Translations under genes and position numbers: made by a program
Shown: in pieces, positions 1-9,121 of the stretch
How the letters are laid out: each line of letters starts with the position of its first letter
How positions within the stretch are numbered: position 1 is the stretch's first letter
Origin: Halobacillus sp. Marseille-Q1614
Lineage (GTDB): Bacteria > Bacillota > Bacilli > Bacillales > Halobacillaceae
Length of the DNA stretch: 64,000 bases
Direction of reading: 5' to 3'
Assembly (NCBI RefSeq): GCF_902809865.1
Contig: NZ_CADDWH010000001.1
Coordinates: 558,001-622,000, forward strand
The notes under the pieces: generated by a model
What the model was told of the DNA's origin: nothing
Database searches by the model: none
Seen by the model: only the letters and a program-made list of their open reading frames with translations

Positions 1-177
<177 letters not shown>

Positions 178-243
178 TAGGGAGGTTTCCTGCTAAAGTG
201 GGCAGGCTCTCTTTTATGAAATTAACATAGCCTAAAACTAATA

Positions 244-311
244 AAAGAGCAGCTTTTTGTGGACAGCCCTCCGAATTTTTCGGAGGTGCCGTTCATGGGA
301 GGCTGCTCTTT
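244..311. terminator. Nested bidirectional terminator hairpin
   Basis: An outer 10-bp stem (AAAGAGCAGC at 244-253 with GCTGCTCTTT at 302-311) encloses a perfect inner hairpin (CCTCCGAA at 268-275, TTCGGAGG at 279-286). T-rich flanks lie on both sides. It sits between the convergent glpK and the small minus-strand gene. Confidence 0.7.
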
Positions 312-314
312 CAT

Positions 315-554
315 TCATTTTCTAAGATTTAATGATCCCAATACTTCGATCGCCTCAGTCATCAGGTCGCCATTGTTCAAGAGGTTTGTCACTATATTAA
401 AATCAACGTCTAACATAATAAACATTAGGATAAGCATGAGTAAATAATCATCTTCATCTCTTCCTGAAACCGGTTTGCCTTCGAGCTGTCTTTTTAACTC
501 TTCCACTTCCTGCTCTAACTCGTATATCCTTCTGTAATTATCATAAGCAGACAT
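315..554 (-). CDS. Small uncharacterised protein with N-terminal coiled coil
   Basis: 79 aa. I do not recognise the family. A strong GGGAGG Shine-Dalgarno lies 7 bases before the ATG, which supports expression. Residues about 8-25 (YELEQEVEELKRQLEG) form an amphipathic, charged coiled-coil-like helix. Residues about 38-55 are strongly hydrophobic (LLMLILMFIMLDVDF), so the product could sit at the membrane or oligomerise. The gene stands alone between convergent terminators. Confidence 0.55.
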   Translation of the reverse strand: MSAYDNYRRIYELEQEVEELKRQLEGKPVSGRDEDDYLLMLILMFIMLDVDFNIVTNLLNNGDLMTEAIEVLGSLNLRK

Positions 555-638
555 AGATATACCCTCCCTTTACCGTTTATTACCTATCATATGTCAGGGC
601 AATTCAAGAGGGGAGGGTAAATGACTTGGATTATATAG

Positions 639-672
639 AAAAACAGCCCGGTGTGAGCCTGGGCTGTTTTTG
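639..672 (-). terminator. Terminator of murB
   Basis: Stem AAACAGCCC/GGGCTGTTT with a T-run on the minus strand, immediately downstream of the murB stop. Confidence 0.75.
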
Positions 673-1590
673 TTATGAGGGATCTTCGCCAATAATTCGA
701 ACTTCACGTTCAAGATCGACCCCGAAATTTTGTTTTACTGTTCTTTGAACGTGTTCAATCAAGCGGATATAGTCTGACGTTGTGGCATTATCTTTATTAA
801 TTATAAACCCGGCATGCTTTTTGGATACTTCTGCGCCGCCGATACTTGTACCTTGAAGGTTGCTGTCCTGGATCAGCTTTCCGGCGAAGTAGCCAGGCGG
901 TCTCTTGAAAACACTGCCGCAAGATGGATATTCAAGCGGCTGCTTGGATTCCCGCTTGTAAGTTAAGTCATCCATGACAGCTTTAATATCTTCATAGTTT
1001 CCGGGCTTAAGGCTGAAAGTAGCTTCGATCACAATATCTTTATTTTTATCGATATTGCTTGTGCGGTAATCAAGATCTAAGTCCGAAGCGAGCCGCTTCA
1101 CTAAGTTGCCTTCCTTATCAATCACAAAAGCATAATCGAGTACATCTTTAATTTCCCCGCCGTAAGCTCCGGCGTTCATGTAAAGAGCGCCTCCGACAGT
1201 GCCGGGAATACCGCAGGCGAACTCTAAGCCAGATAAGTTCTCTTTTAAGGCATGACGGGAAGCATCAATAATGCGCGCTCCGCTTTGGGCAACAATGGTA
1301 TTTCCATCAGTGGAAATGTTATTTAATTCTTTTAGATTAATGACAATTCCCCGAATACCGCCGTCTTTAATAATTAAATTCGATCCGTTACCTAATAAGG
1401 TAAAAGGGATATTTTCATCGTTAGAAAATTTAACGACGTTTTGAATTTCTTCAAAAGTGGTGGGAGTAATAAAGAAATCGGCTTTACCGCCAAGCTTCGT
1501 ATATAAGTGGTTTTTTAGCATTTCATCTACTTTTACATTTTCTTTCTTCACAAGCTCTAATAATTTCTCATAAATCATTTGTTTATCCAT
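673..1590 (-). CDS. murB: UDP-N-acetylenolpyruvoylglucosamine reductase
   Basis: 305 aa. NADPH-dependent FAD enzyme that reduces the enolpyruvyl moiety to give UDP-N-acetylmuramate for peptidoglycan synthesis in the cytosol. Visible motifs are the FAD-domain segment [31 protein letters not shown] near residue 130, the catalytic-serine loop [10 protein letters not shown], and [13 protein letters not shown] near the C-terminus, all in the normal order. The open frame extends to a TTG at 1599, but AGGA lies directly against that codon and 9 bases before the ATG at 1590, so the ATG is preferred. Length is normal for the family. It is monocistronic with its own terminator. Confidence 0.95.
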   Translation of the reverse strand: MDKQMIYEKLLELVKKENVKVDEMLKNHLYTKLGGKADFFITPTTFEEIQNVVKFSNDENIPFTLLGNGSNLIIKDGGIRGIVINLKELNNISTDGNTIVAQSGARIIDASRHALKENLSGLEFACGIPGTVGGALYMNAGAYGGEIKDVLDYAFVIDKEGNLVKRLASDLDLDYRTSNIDKNKDIVIEATFSLKPGNYEDIKAVMDDLTYKRESKQPLEYPSCGSVFKRPPGYFAGKLIQDSNLQGTSIGGAEVSKKHAGFIINKDNATTSDYIRLIEHVQRTVKQNFGVDLEREVRIIGEDPS

Positions 1591-1730
1591 GCACACCAAT
1601 CCTATTTAAAATAGTCATTATTAATGAAGTGTATAACAAATTATTGGGAAAGCAAAGTCTTTTCCGTAATTTGCTCCTTTAGGAACAAACACATACCTGT
1701 TTTATTTATTTTATGGAGAAATCCGTAAAA

Positions 1731-1744
1731 TGTAAGCGTTTTAC
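1731..1744 (+). promoter_or_regulatory. cre-like site upstream of ilvD
   Basis: TGTAAGCGTTTTAC matches the CcpA cre consensus TGWAARCGYTWNCW at 12 of 14 positions. It lies about 75 bases before the predicted start of transcription, an upstream position compatible with activation, as known for CcpA at the B. subtilis ilv-leu operon. Confidence 0.35.
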
Positions 1745-1777
1745 TTAAAAGAAAGTTTCTTATTTTCTGAATATTGA

Positions 1778-1806
1778 TTGCGAACCTTGTCGTAAATCTG
1801 TATCAT
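1778..1806 (+). promoter_or_regulatory. Sigma-A promoter of ilvD
   Basis: TTGCGA, 17-base spacer, TATCAT. It is the best -35/-10 pair between murB and ilvD. No T-box leader is visible. Confidence 0.5.
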
Positions 1807-1872
1807 CATTGTAAGTACATTAATTTTTAATGCCTATATATATTGTATGAACAAAGGGAAGGGATGAGAGAA

Positions 1873-3570
1873 TTGTCTGAGAAAAAAGATTTAAGAATTC
1901 GAAGTAAAGTCATCAGTGAAGGAGTAAACCGAGTCCCGAACCGGTCTATGCTTCGTGCCGTTGGTTTTAAAGATGAAGATTTTAAAAAGCCAATGATCGG
2001 AATTGCCAGTACGTGGAGTGAGGTAACTCCTTGTAACGTACATATCGATAAATTAGCGAAACAGGCCAAATCAGGGGCTTCCAATAACGGAGGCGCTCCG
2101 ATGATTTTTAACACTATTACAGTTTCTGACGGTATCGCTATGGGCCATGAGGGAATGCACTATTCACTCCCGAGCCGTGAGATTATTGCTGATTCGATAG
2201 AGACAGTAGCCGGCGCTGAGCGTCTGGATGGAGTTGTAGCTATCGGCGGCTGTGATAAGACTACCCCTGGATGTTTAATGGCGCTTGGACGGTTAAATAT
2301 TCCTTCTGTATATGTTTATGGAGGAACGATTCAGCCAGGCAAGCTAGACGGTAAAGATATTGACATCGTCTCTTCTTTTGAAGCTGTCGGGCAGTATCAT
2401 GAAGGAACAATTGATGATGAGCAGCTTCATAAAGTTGAATGTCATGCATGCCCGGGTGCGGGAGCTTGCGGCGGTATGTATACGGCAAATACAATGGCAG
2501 CCGCTGTGGAAGCACTTGGAATGAGTATCCCTGGTTCTTCTTCGACTCCGGCTGTCAATGATTATAAGGAACAGGAGTGCGAGCAGGCAGGAGAACTTGT
2601 CGTCAACCTGCTTGAGCAGGACATATACCCAAGAGACATTATGACGAAAGAAGCATTTGAAAATGCGATCACAGTAGTTATGGCTCTCGGTGGTTCAAGT
2701 AATGCATTCCTCCATTTGACGGCAATCGCACATTCAACAGGGGTGGATTTGTCTATTGATGATTTTGAACGCATCCGACAACATGTCCCTCATATTGCAG
2801 ACATGAAACCGAGCGGTAAGTATGTCATGCAGGACTTGTACGAAGCAGGAGGAGTGCCTGCTGTTATGAAAGTACTATTGGAAGAAGGACTTCTGCATGG
2901 AGACTGCTTAACGGTTACAGGAAGAACATTGGCTGAGAACCTGGCAGAAGCCCCTCCATTAAAAGAAGAACAGCAAGTAATCGTACCATTTGACCAGCCG
3001 ATTAAGCCAAACGGGCCATTAGTTCTTTTAAAAGGAAACCTAGCGCCTGAAGGGGCTGTGGCTAAAATGTCCGGACAGAAAATCAGCCGCTTTGAAGGGC
3101 CTGCCCGGGTGTTTGATAGTGAAGCGGAAACAACAGAGGCTATCGTAAATAATAAAGTTAAAGAAGGCGATGTCGTCGTCATTCGAAATGTCGGGCCAAA
3201 AGGCGGACCGGGGATGCCGGAAATGCTGTCCATTACAGCTATGATTATCGGCAAAGGACTTAATGGGAAAGTAGCTCTTCTTACGGATGGACGTTTTTCC
3301 GGTGGGTCTCACGGCTTTGTTATTGGTCATATAGCGCCTGAAGCTGCGGCGGGAGGTCCAATCGGTCTATTAAAGGATGGAGACACCATTACCATTGATA
3401 GTGACACCCAGGAAATCAATTTCGAAATTTCTGATGAAGAATTTGAAAAGCGTCAGCGGGAATGGGTGCGTCCTGAGCCGAAGCATAAAACAGGAATGCT
3501 CGCTAAATATGCGCGTCTCGTTTCGTCTGCCTCAAAAGGTGCAGTAACAGACCATGATTTTGAACAGTAA
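1873..3570 (+). CDS. ilvD: Dihydroxy-acid dehydratase
   Basis: 565 aa from a TTG start. Fe-S enzyme of branched-chain amino acid and pantothenate synthesis, converting dihydroxy-isovalerate and dihydroxy-methylvalerate to 2-oxo acids. Cluster cysteines appear in [10 protein letters not shown] and [18 protein letters not shown], and the C-terminal catalytic region in [14 protein letters not shown]. The TTG at 1873 is chosen because AAGGG (1859-1863) lies 9 bases before it and the protein then begins [12 protein letters not shown]; an ATG at 1864 abuts the ribosome site. The other ilv-leu genes are not adjacent, so this is a solitary ilvD. Confidence 0.93.
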   Translation: MSEKKDLRIRSKVISEGVNRVPNRSMLRAVGFKDEDFKKPMIGIASTWSEVTPCNVHIDKLAKQAKSGASNNGGAPMIFNTITVSDGIAMGHEGMHYSLPSREIIADSIETVAGAERLDGVVAIGGCDKTTPGCLMALGRLNIPSVYVYGGTIQPGKLDGKDIDIVSSFEAVGQYHEGTIDDEQLHKVECHACPGAGACGGMYTANTMAAAVEALGMSIPGSSSTPAVNDYKEQECEQAGELVVNLLEQDIYPRDIMTKEAFENAITVVMALGGSSNAFLHLTAIAHSTGVDLSIDDFERIRQHVPHIADMKPSGKYVMQDLYEAGGVPAVMKVLLEEGLLHGDCLTVTGRTLAENLAEAPPLKEEQQVIVPFDQPIKPNGPLVLLKGNLAPEGAVAKMSGQKISRFEGPARVFDSEAETTEAIVNNKVKEGDVVVIRNVGPKGGPGMPEMLSITAMIIGKGLNGKVALLTDGRFSGGSHGFVIGHIAPEAAAGGPIGLLKDGDTITIDSDTQEINFEISDEEFEKRQREWVRPEPKHKTGMLAKYARLVSSASKGAVTDHDFEQ

Positions 3571-3590
3571 ATAAGGTTCACCATTTGCAG

Positions 3591-3622
3591 GGCTGTCGAG
3601 AATTTCTCGACAGCCTTTTTGT
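3591..3622 (+). terminator. Terminator of ilvD
   Basis: Perfect stem GGCTGTCGAGAA/TTCTCGACAGCC followed by TTTTTGTTG. Confidence 0.85.
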
Positions 3623-3754
3623 TGATTTTCATTTGCTCCTTATTTGTTTAATCAAAATCATCCCTTTCTCTTTCATTAAGGCTGATTACTTGTAAAGATG
3701 GGAAGAAAGCCACCGCATTATGATTAATTAACTGTGTAATTTAAATCTTCCTTC

Positions 3755-3786
3755 AACAGGTATGCCTATAAGGTGTACCTGTTTTT
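3755..3786 (+). terminator. Orphan terminator-like hairpin in the 3623-3892 gap
   Basis: AACAGGTA pairs with TACCTGTT around an inner GCC/GGT stem, followed by TTTTTAA. No gene is recognisable between the ilvD terminator and this hairpin. It may end a small RNA, or be a relic. Confidence 0.4.
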
Positions 3787-3892
3787 AATGTGATTAAAAA
3801 AGGATAATTATGAAAATTTTCTAGTGTATTTAGCTTATGAAGGTTTATTTAAAATTCCCAAAATTCTAGAAATAAGTGGCTCTCAAGTATCA

Positions 3893-3922
3893 TTGACATT
3901 GATAATCATTATCAATTATGCT
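3893..3922 (+). promoter_or_regulatory. Siderophore operon promoter
   Basis: TTGACA (3893-3898) and TATGCT (3917-3922) flank an 18-base spacer occupied almost completely by a perfect Fur box. Fur-Fe binding would exclude RNA polymerase. Confidence 0.75.
3898..3916. promoter_or_regulatory. Fur box 1
   Basis: ATTGATAATCATTATCAAT, a perfect 19-bp palindrome. It contains the Bacillus 7-1-7 core TGATAATnATTATCA with no mismatch. Confidence 0.92.
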
Positions 3923-3939
3923 GTGTTTATGGTTTAATT

Positions 3940-3954
3940 GAAAATAATTATCAT
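3940..3954. promoter_or_regulatory. Fur box 2
   Basis: TGAAAATAATTATCA matches the 7-1-7 Fur core with one mismatch. It lies downstream of the predicted start of transcription and just before the ribosome site of the first siderophore gene. Confidence 0.75.
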
Positions 3955-3972
3955 TTACTTGGAGGCGATCAT

Positions 3973-5508
3973 TTGCCGGCACAAATCACTCAATTTCCTG
4001 AAACAGCTGTTCGAAGCAGGTTTGACCACCTGTTTTTGAATAAGCAGCCAACAGGTATAAAAGAATTCGAAGAAACTATTCATCAAGTTGTAAACCAATT
4101 AATCGATATAAGTTTAGAACAAACCGCTCCCTATCGTGGAAAGTCTCCGCAGCAGGTAGAGCAGGAAGTAAAAGAGGCTGTCACTTTTAATAATGAAGGT
4201 GAACCTTTAGACAAGGTATTGGAAATGATAGAACCCTCTATTTTGCAGAACAGTCTGCATGTGACAGATGAAAAATCGATGGGCCATTTGCACTGTCCGC
4301 CGCTTATAGCAGGGGTAGCTGCCGAATTAATCATTAGTGCTTACAATCAGTCAATGGATTCATGGGATCAAAGCACGGCAGCAACTTTTGTCGAAGAAGA
4401 AATGATCGGATGGTTAACCGGACAGTTCGGATTAGGTGAGAAGGCAAGCGGGGTTTTCTCAAGTGGAGGGACTCAATCGAATTATATGGGGCTGCTGCTT
4501 GCAAGAGACGCATACTGCGATAAGCAATGGAATCACAATGTGAAAAAGCACGGACTTCCTCCTGAAGCGGGAAAAATGAAAATTCTATGTTCAGAAGAAG
4601 CCCATTTTACCGTGAAGAAATCTGCCTTTCAATTAGGGCTTGGAGAAGATGCAGTCGTTTCTGTTTCAGTTGATCAGAACCACCGAATGTCCACCGCTGA
4701 CACGCAGCGAAAAATCGAACAGCTGATTGAAAACGGCGACCACCCTTTTGCCATCGTTGGAACGTGCGGAACGACGGACTTTGGAAGTATTGATCCTTTG
4801 AGTGATTTAGCATCGTTAGCCAGCCGTTACAACGTATGGTTTCACGCCGATGCTGCTTATGGAGGAGCTCTTATCTTAAGCGAATCGCATGCCAGTAAGT
4901 TAAAAGGATTGGAAATGGCCGATTCCATTACTGTTGATTTTCATAAGCTGTTTTATCAGCCGATCAGCTGTGGAGCTTTTTTAGTAAATGATGAACGAAG
5001 CTTTAAATATATCAATCATCATGCGGACTATTTAAATCCCCAGGAGGATGAAGAAGAGGGCATACCTCATTTAGTTAACAAGTCGATAGCCACTACCCGC
5101 AGATTTGATGCATTGAAATTATTTATGACTTTAAAAGTTGTCGGTCTTTCTCAGCTTCAGCAAATGGTAGACCATACATTTATTACGGCGAAGAAGACAG
5201 CTGATTACATCCAGGAAACTGACCATTTATCAGTGGCTAATCCGGACCCTGAATTAAACACGGTTCTGTTTCGTTTTGAAAGTAACGATCAAACTCCTGA
5301 GAAATTAAACGAAATCAACAGGCTTATTCAGAAAGAAATACTCTTCAGCGGAAAAGCCATTGTAGCGAAAACAAAATTCAAAAGCGATGTCTTTTTAAAA
5401 TTCACACTTCTTAACCCTAGGACGTCTATCGAAGATACACAGAGTGTATTAAAAGAAGTCCAGCAGCTTGGTTATAAAAGAATGGAAGAAAGGGAGGCTT
5501 TCCAGTAA
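3973..5508 (+). CDS. PLP-dependent decarboxylase of siderophore synthesis (RhbB-like)
   Basis: 511 aa, group II decarboxylase fold. The Schiff-base lysine is K325 in DFHKLFYQP. The cofactor-stacking and binding residues are H291 and D293 in HADAAYGG. Relatives decarboxylate 2,4-diaminobutyrate to 1,3-diaminopropane, the diamine of schizokinen and rhizobactin 1021; other amino acid substrates cannot be excluded from sequence. The start is TTG, 7 bases after GGAGG. It is the first gene of a Fur-controlled operon, and its TAA overlaps the next ATG by one base, indicating coupled translation. Confidence 0.85.
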   Translation: MPAQITQFPETAVRSRFDHLFLNKQPTGIKEFEETIHQVVNQLIDISLEQTAPYRGKSPQQVEQEVKEAVTFNNEGEPLDKVLEMIEPSILQNSLHVTDEKSMGHLHCPPLIAGVAAELIISAYNQSMDSWDQSTAATFVEEEMIGWLTGQFGLGEKASGVFSSGGTQSNYMGLLLARDAYCDKQWNHNVKKHGLPPEAGKMKILCSEEAHFTVKKSAFQLGLGEDAVVSVSVDQNHRMSTADTQRKIEQLIENGDHPFAIVGTCGTTDFGSIDPLSDLASLASRYNVWFHADAAYGGALILSESHASKLKGLEMADSITVDFHKLFYQPISCGAFLVNDERSFKYINHHADYLNPQEDEEEGIPHLVNKSIATTRRFDALKLFMTLKVVGLSQLQQMVDHTFITAKKTADYIQETDHLSVANPDPELNTVLFRFESNDQTPEKLNEINRLIQKEILFSGKAIVAKTKFKSDVFLKFTLLNPRTSIEDTQSVLKEVQQLGYKRMEEREAFQ

Positions 5509-7256
5509 TGAACGGGAAAAAATATGCGGAAAAGGCCACGATTCAAAGCTTCTTGAATTGTTATTTGAGAGAAACAGGAAACTTTGAAGTGAAAAAGGGA
5601 GAAGATGATTCTGAGGTATTTGAGATACAGTTAGCCCACCTCCATGTAACGATCATCGCTTCAATTCAGTACCAATCGATTACAGGAAGGCATGTGTTTA
5701 AGTTCCCCATCTATTCATTGAAAAATGAGGAGAATATCGAGCTTGATTATATTTCGCTCGTTGCCCTTATTATGAAAGAACTTTCTCTGGAATATGGAAG
5801 AGAAGAGACAGAAGATGAACTGATGCTGCGCGTTATTTTAAGCAGCCAGCAGATTGCGAAATATTTAGAGAGCAGAGAATTTGATGCAGCGAGGTTAATC
5901 GATGATGAGTTTACTTTCATCGAAGCTGAGCAGTCGCTCCTGCTTGGACATTTGCTGCACCCCACACCAAAAAGTAAGCAGGGATTAAGCGGCGGTGAAG
6001 ACGAACTTTATTCTCCGGAATTAAAGGGAGAATTCCAGCTTCATTATTTCCAGGTAAGTAATCAGTGGATACTGCAAGATTCTGCAGCAATAGAAAAGGC
6101 GTCTGATCAGGTGCTAGAGATCTTAGAAGATGATGAATACTTTGATGACGATTTGATTGAGCAGGCAGTGAATGAAGAACAAATCCTAATGCCCGTCCAC
6201 CCGCTGCAGGCAAAAGATATGTTAAAGGACGAGCAAGTTCAATCATTGATCCAGTCAGGGGATATAGCTTATTTGGGACCACAGGGTTCAAAAGTTAAAG
6301 CTACTTCATCGTTTAGAACGGTTTATCGTGAAGACTCTCCTTTTATGATGAAATTCTCTGTACCTATTAAGATTACGAATTCTTTAAGAGGGAACCTGCA
6401 GAAAGAACTAGATCGAGGAGTTGAAGTCTCCCGGCTGTTAAACACCGGCTTTGGAGATGAAGTTGCACAGCAGCATCCGGCTTTTCAAATAATTGAAGAT
6501 CCAGCTTATATCAAGCTTAACGTACCAAGTCCTACCGTAGCGTATGATGTCGTCCTGCGTTCCAACCCTTTTCAAAATGAAAACGGCGTATCTTTAATTG
6601 CCGGCTTATGTCAGGAACAGCCGATTTCAAACAAAACGAGACTGGCATCCATTATCGAAAAGCTGGCCCGGGAAGAAGAAAGGTCAACGGAGCAGGTAAG
6701 TAAAGATTGGTTTAGGAAATATGTAAGTTTAACTGTAGATCCGCTGCTGTCGCTGTATGAAAAATACGGACTTGCTCTTGAAGCTCATCAGCAAAACTCC
6801 TTGATTCAACTTGAGGGCGGCTACCCGGCTGAATTCTATTACCGCGATAACCAGGGCTACTATTTCAGTGAATCAAAAGCAGAGAAACTGCGAAGATATC
6901 TGCCATCTTTAAATGAAAAAAGTGACACGATCTGTAAGGACGATATTGCGGTAGAGCGGTTGCGTTATTACTTTTTTATCAATCATTTATTTGGATTGAT
7001 CAACAGCTTTGGGACCCAGCGTCTCGTTAAGGAGGAAGAATTATTGGATATACTTCGGGAAAAATTGCAGCAGTTTGATACAAGTTCCCTTTTAATTCAC
7101 AGCTTATTAAATTCATCCATCCTGGCATCCAAAGCCAATTTGCTGACTCGTTTTTACAATATGGATGAGCTTCAGGGCTCACTTGCCAATCAATCGGTTT
7201 ATACCTACATCGACAATCCATTAGTTCTTAAGGCAGGGGTAACAAATGAAAGCTGA
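5508..7256 (+). CDS. NIS siderophore synthetase, IucA/IucC family (first copy)
   Basis: 582 aa. ATP-dependent ligase that joins a citrate carboxylate to a hydroxamate amine. Family landmarks are HLLHPTPKSKQG near residue 150, the MPVHPLQ strand near 228, the nucleotide region KFSVPIKITNSLRG, and EAHQQNSL with H427. It occupies the RhbC position and is directly coupled to the decarboxylase (1-base overlap) and to the acyltransferase (11-base overlap). Two synthetases in one operon fit stepwise modification of the two ends of citrate. Confidence 0.9.
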   Translation: MNGKKYAEKATIQSFLNCYLRETGNFEVKKGEDDSEVFEIQLAHLHVTIIASIQYQSITGRHVFKFPIYSLKNEENIELDYISLVALIMKELSLEYGREETEDELMLRVILSSQQIAKYLESREFDAARLIDDEFTFIEAEQSLLLGHLLHPTPKSKQGLSGGEDELYSPELKGEFQLHYFQVSNQWILQDSAAIEKASDQVLEILEDDEYFDDDLIEQAVNEEQILMPVHPLQAKDMLKDEQVQSLIQSGDIAYLGPQGSKVKATSSFRTVYREDSPFMMKFSVPIKITNSLRGNLQKELDRGVEVSRLLNTGFGDEVAQQHPAFQIIEDPAYIKLNVPSPTVAYDVVLRSNPFQNENGVSLIAGLCQEQPISNKTRLASIIEKLAREEERSTEQVSKDWFRKYVSLTVDPLLSLYEKYGLALEAHQQNSLIQLEGGYPAEFYYRDNQGYYFSESKAEKLRRYLPSLNEKSDTICKDDIAVERLRYYFFINHLFGLINSFGTQRLVKEEELLDILREKLQQFDTSSLLIHSLLNSSILASKANLLTRFYNMDELQGSLANQSVYTYIDNPLVLKAGVTNES

Positions 7257-7830
7257 ATTTACTAAATACGACCAGGATATCGACAGAAATATTTCGTTCG
7301 TTTCTTTTAATTTGGATGAACACTTTCCCTTGATTTTCAAGTGGATGCACGAAGACCATGTGATTCCGTTCTGGGGATTAAATAAGCCGAAAGAACAGCT
7401 CAAAAGTCACCTGGTTAATGCTGTCAACGATCATCACCAAAGCTTATATATCGGTTATATAGATGGAACACCTATGAGCTACTGGGAAGCCTACTGGGTA
7501 AAAGGGGATATTATTGAAGACTATTATGAGCCTGCAGCCAATGATCAAGGTATTCATTTATTAATAGGGGATACCGATTATTTGGGTAAAGGACTATCAC
7601 TCCCACTGCTGCGTGCTATGGTTCAATTTCAATTCCAGCACAGGCAGACGAAGAAAATCGTTTCTGAGCCTGATTATCGGAATGAAAAAATGATTCATGT
7701 ATTTGAACAGTGCGGGTTTGAAAACGTGAAGAAAGTCGAGCTCCCTGATAAAACAGCTCAGCTTATGTTCTGTTCACGGGAAAAATTCGAAGAGAGGTGG
7801 TCCCATGAGTATTCAGAAACCCATTTATGA
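7246..7830 (+). CDS. Siderophore N-acetyltransferase, GNAT superfamily (RhbD/IucB-like)
   Basis: 194 aa. Expected to acetylate the hydroxylated diamine to form the hydroxamate arm. The N-terminal part resembles the siderophore acyltransferase class, with H-P-L-I-F-K-W-M-H near residue 30, PMSYWEAYWVKGD near 75 and the acceptor loop DYLGKGLSLPLLRAMV. The C-terminal SEPDYRNEKMIHVFEQCGF is a typical GNAT acetyl-CoA-binding end. It overlaps both neighbours (11 and 26 bases), so the order synthetase-acetylase-hydroxylase is tightly coupled. Confidence 0.85.
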   Translation: MKAEFTKYDQDIDRNISFVSFNLDEHFPLIFKWMHEDHVIPFWGLNKPKEQLKSHLVNAVNDHHQSLYIGYIDGTPMSYWEAYWVKGDIIEDYYEPAANDQGIHLLIGDTDYLGKGLSLPLLRAMVQFQFQHRQTKKIVSEPDYRNEKMIHVFEQCGFENVKKVELPDKTAQLMFCSREKFEERWSHEYSETHL

Positions 7831-9109
7831 TGTGGTCGGTATCGGGTTAGGGCCTTTTAACTTAGGACTGGCCGCCATGTTGGACGGCATTGAAGAAATT
7901 GACGGTCTTTTCCTTGAAAAGCAGGAAGAATTTAATTGGCATCCTGGCATGATGATTGAAGGAACCACGCTGCAAGTTCCGTTCTTTGCCGATCTCGTTA
8001 GTCTAGCAGACGTCCGAAGTCCCTATACTTTTCTAAATTATTTACAGGAAAAAGGACGACTCTATCATTTTTATTTCTTAGAAAAGTTCCATATCTCACG
8101 AAAAGAATACAACGATTATTGCCGCTGGGTATCCGAGCAGCTTCGGTCCTGTCATTTTGGTAAAGAAGTAAAATCGATCGATCAGATAAAAGACGAGAAT
8201 GGAGAAGAGCTCTTTAAAGTGAGCTCCTCTAAAGAGACTTACTTCGCCAAAAATATTGTCATGGGAATTGGCTCAGTGCCTTATGTTCCTGATAACTTAC
8301 GAGAGCATTTAGGAGAGACAGTTTTTCATACTGCTGAATATTTAAATCATAACAAAACCCTGGACAACGCCGATTCGATTACAGTTGTAGGTTCAGGACA
8401 AAGCTCGGCAGAAGTCTTTCTTGACCTGCTGAAAAAACGTGGAACCGAAGCGGATCTTCATTGGTATACCCGCTCTAAAGGATTTTTTCCAATGGAGTAT
8501 TCAAAGTTAGGGCTTGAATATTTTTCACCGGATTACACTCACTTTTTCTATCAGCTTCCACAGGAGAAAAAGGATGAGCTGTTGAAGCAGCAGGATCTTT
8601 TATATAAAGGGATAAGTGCAGAAACAATTGCGGAAATCTATGACAACCTTTACGAAGGAACTGTGGGAGAAAGTGATATGAATGTGCAGCTGCAGGCGAT
8701 GTCAGAGCTTCAGTCTCTGCATAATTCAGCGGGGCAGTGGAAGGCAGAGGGCCGGCAGCTCGTCACGAATGAACCGTTTGTCCGTAAAAGTGATGTCGTT
8801 ATACTAGGTACGGGCTATCAGCAGGCACTCCCGGAATTCCTCTCGCCTATGAGCCGTGAAATTCACTGGGATGATCAGGGGAGATACAAGGTGGAAGCAA
8901 ACTATCAGTTAAGTACCGATATAGAAGCGGGGATTTTTGTTCAAAATGGAGAAATGCATACACATGGTGTGGGCGCCCCTGACTTAGGGCTGGGAGCCTA
9001 TCGTAACACTGTCATTATTAACTCTCTGGCAGGGAGAGAGATTTTCCCGATAAAGGACAAGCATGTATTCCAGACGTTTGGAACAAAAGTAATACAAAAG
9101 CAGGGATAA
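7805..9109 (+). CDS. L-lysine/diamine N-monooxygenase (RhbE/IucD-like)
   Basis: 434 aa. FAD- and NADPH-dependent N-hydroxylase that makes the N-hydroxy amine of a hydroxamate siderophore. The FAD-binding GIGLGPFNLGLA sits at residues 12-23, the NADPH-binding VVGSGQSSAEVFLDLL near 196, and ILGTGYQQALPEFL near 340, the layout of class B N-hydroxylating monooxygenases. In this operon the probable substrate is the decarboxylase product (1,3-diaminopropane) rather than lysine, by analogy with RhbE. Confidence 0.88.
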   Translation: MSIQKPIYDVVGIGLGPFNLGLAAMLDGIEEIDGLFLEKQEEFNWHPGMMIEGTTLQVPFFADLVSLADVRSPYTFLNYLQEKGRLYHFYFLEKFHISRKEYNDYCRWVSEQLRSCHFGKEVKSIDQIKDENGEELFKVSSSKETYFAKNIVMGIGSVPYVPDNLREHLGETVFHTAEYLNHNKTLDNADSITVVGSGQSSAEVFLDLLKKRGTEADLHWYTRSKGFFPMEYSKLGLEYFSPDYTHFFYQLPQEKKDELLKQQDLLYKGISAETIAEIYDNLYEGTVGESDMNVQLQAMSELQSLHNSAGQWKAEGRQLVTNEPFVRKSDVVILGTGYQQALPEFLSPMSREIHWDDQGRYKVEANYQLSTDIEAGIFVQNGEMHTHGVGAPDLGLGAYRNTVIINSLAGREIFPIKDKHVFQTFGTKVIQKQG

Positions 9110-9121
9110 AGGAGAGAAACT

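Noticed and set aside
1600-1842. T-box or other amino acid leader before ilvD
   Set aside because: No T-box sequence (TGGNACCGCG-like) and no leader peptide; only a simple promoter is visible.
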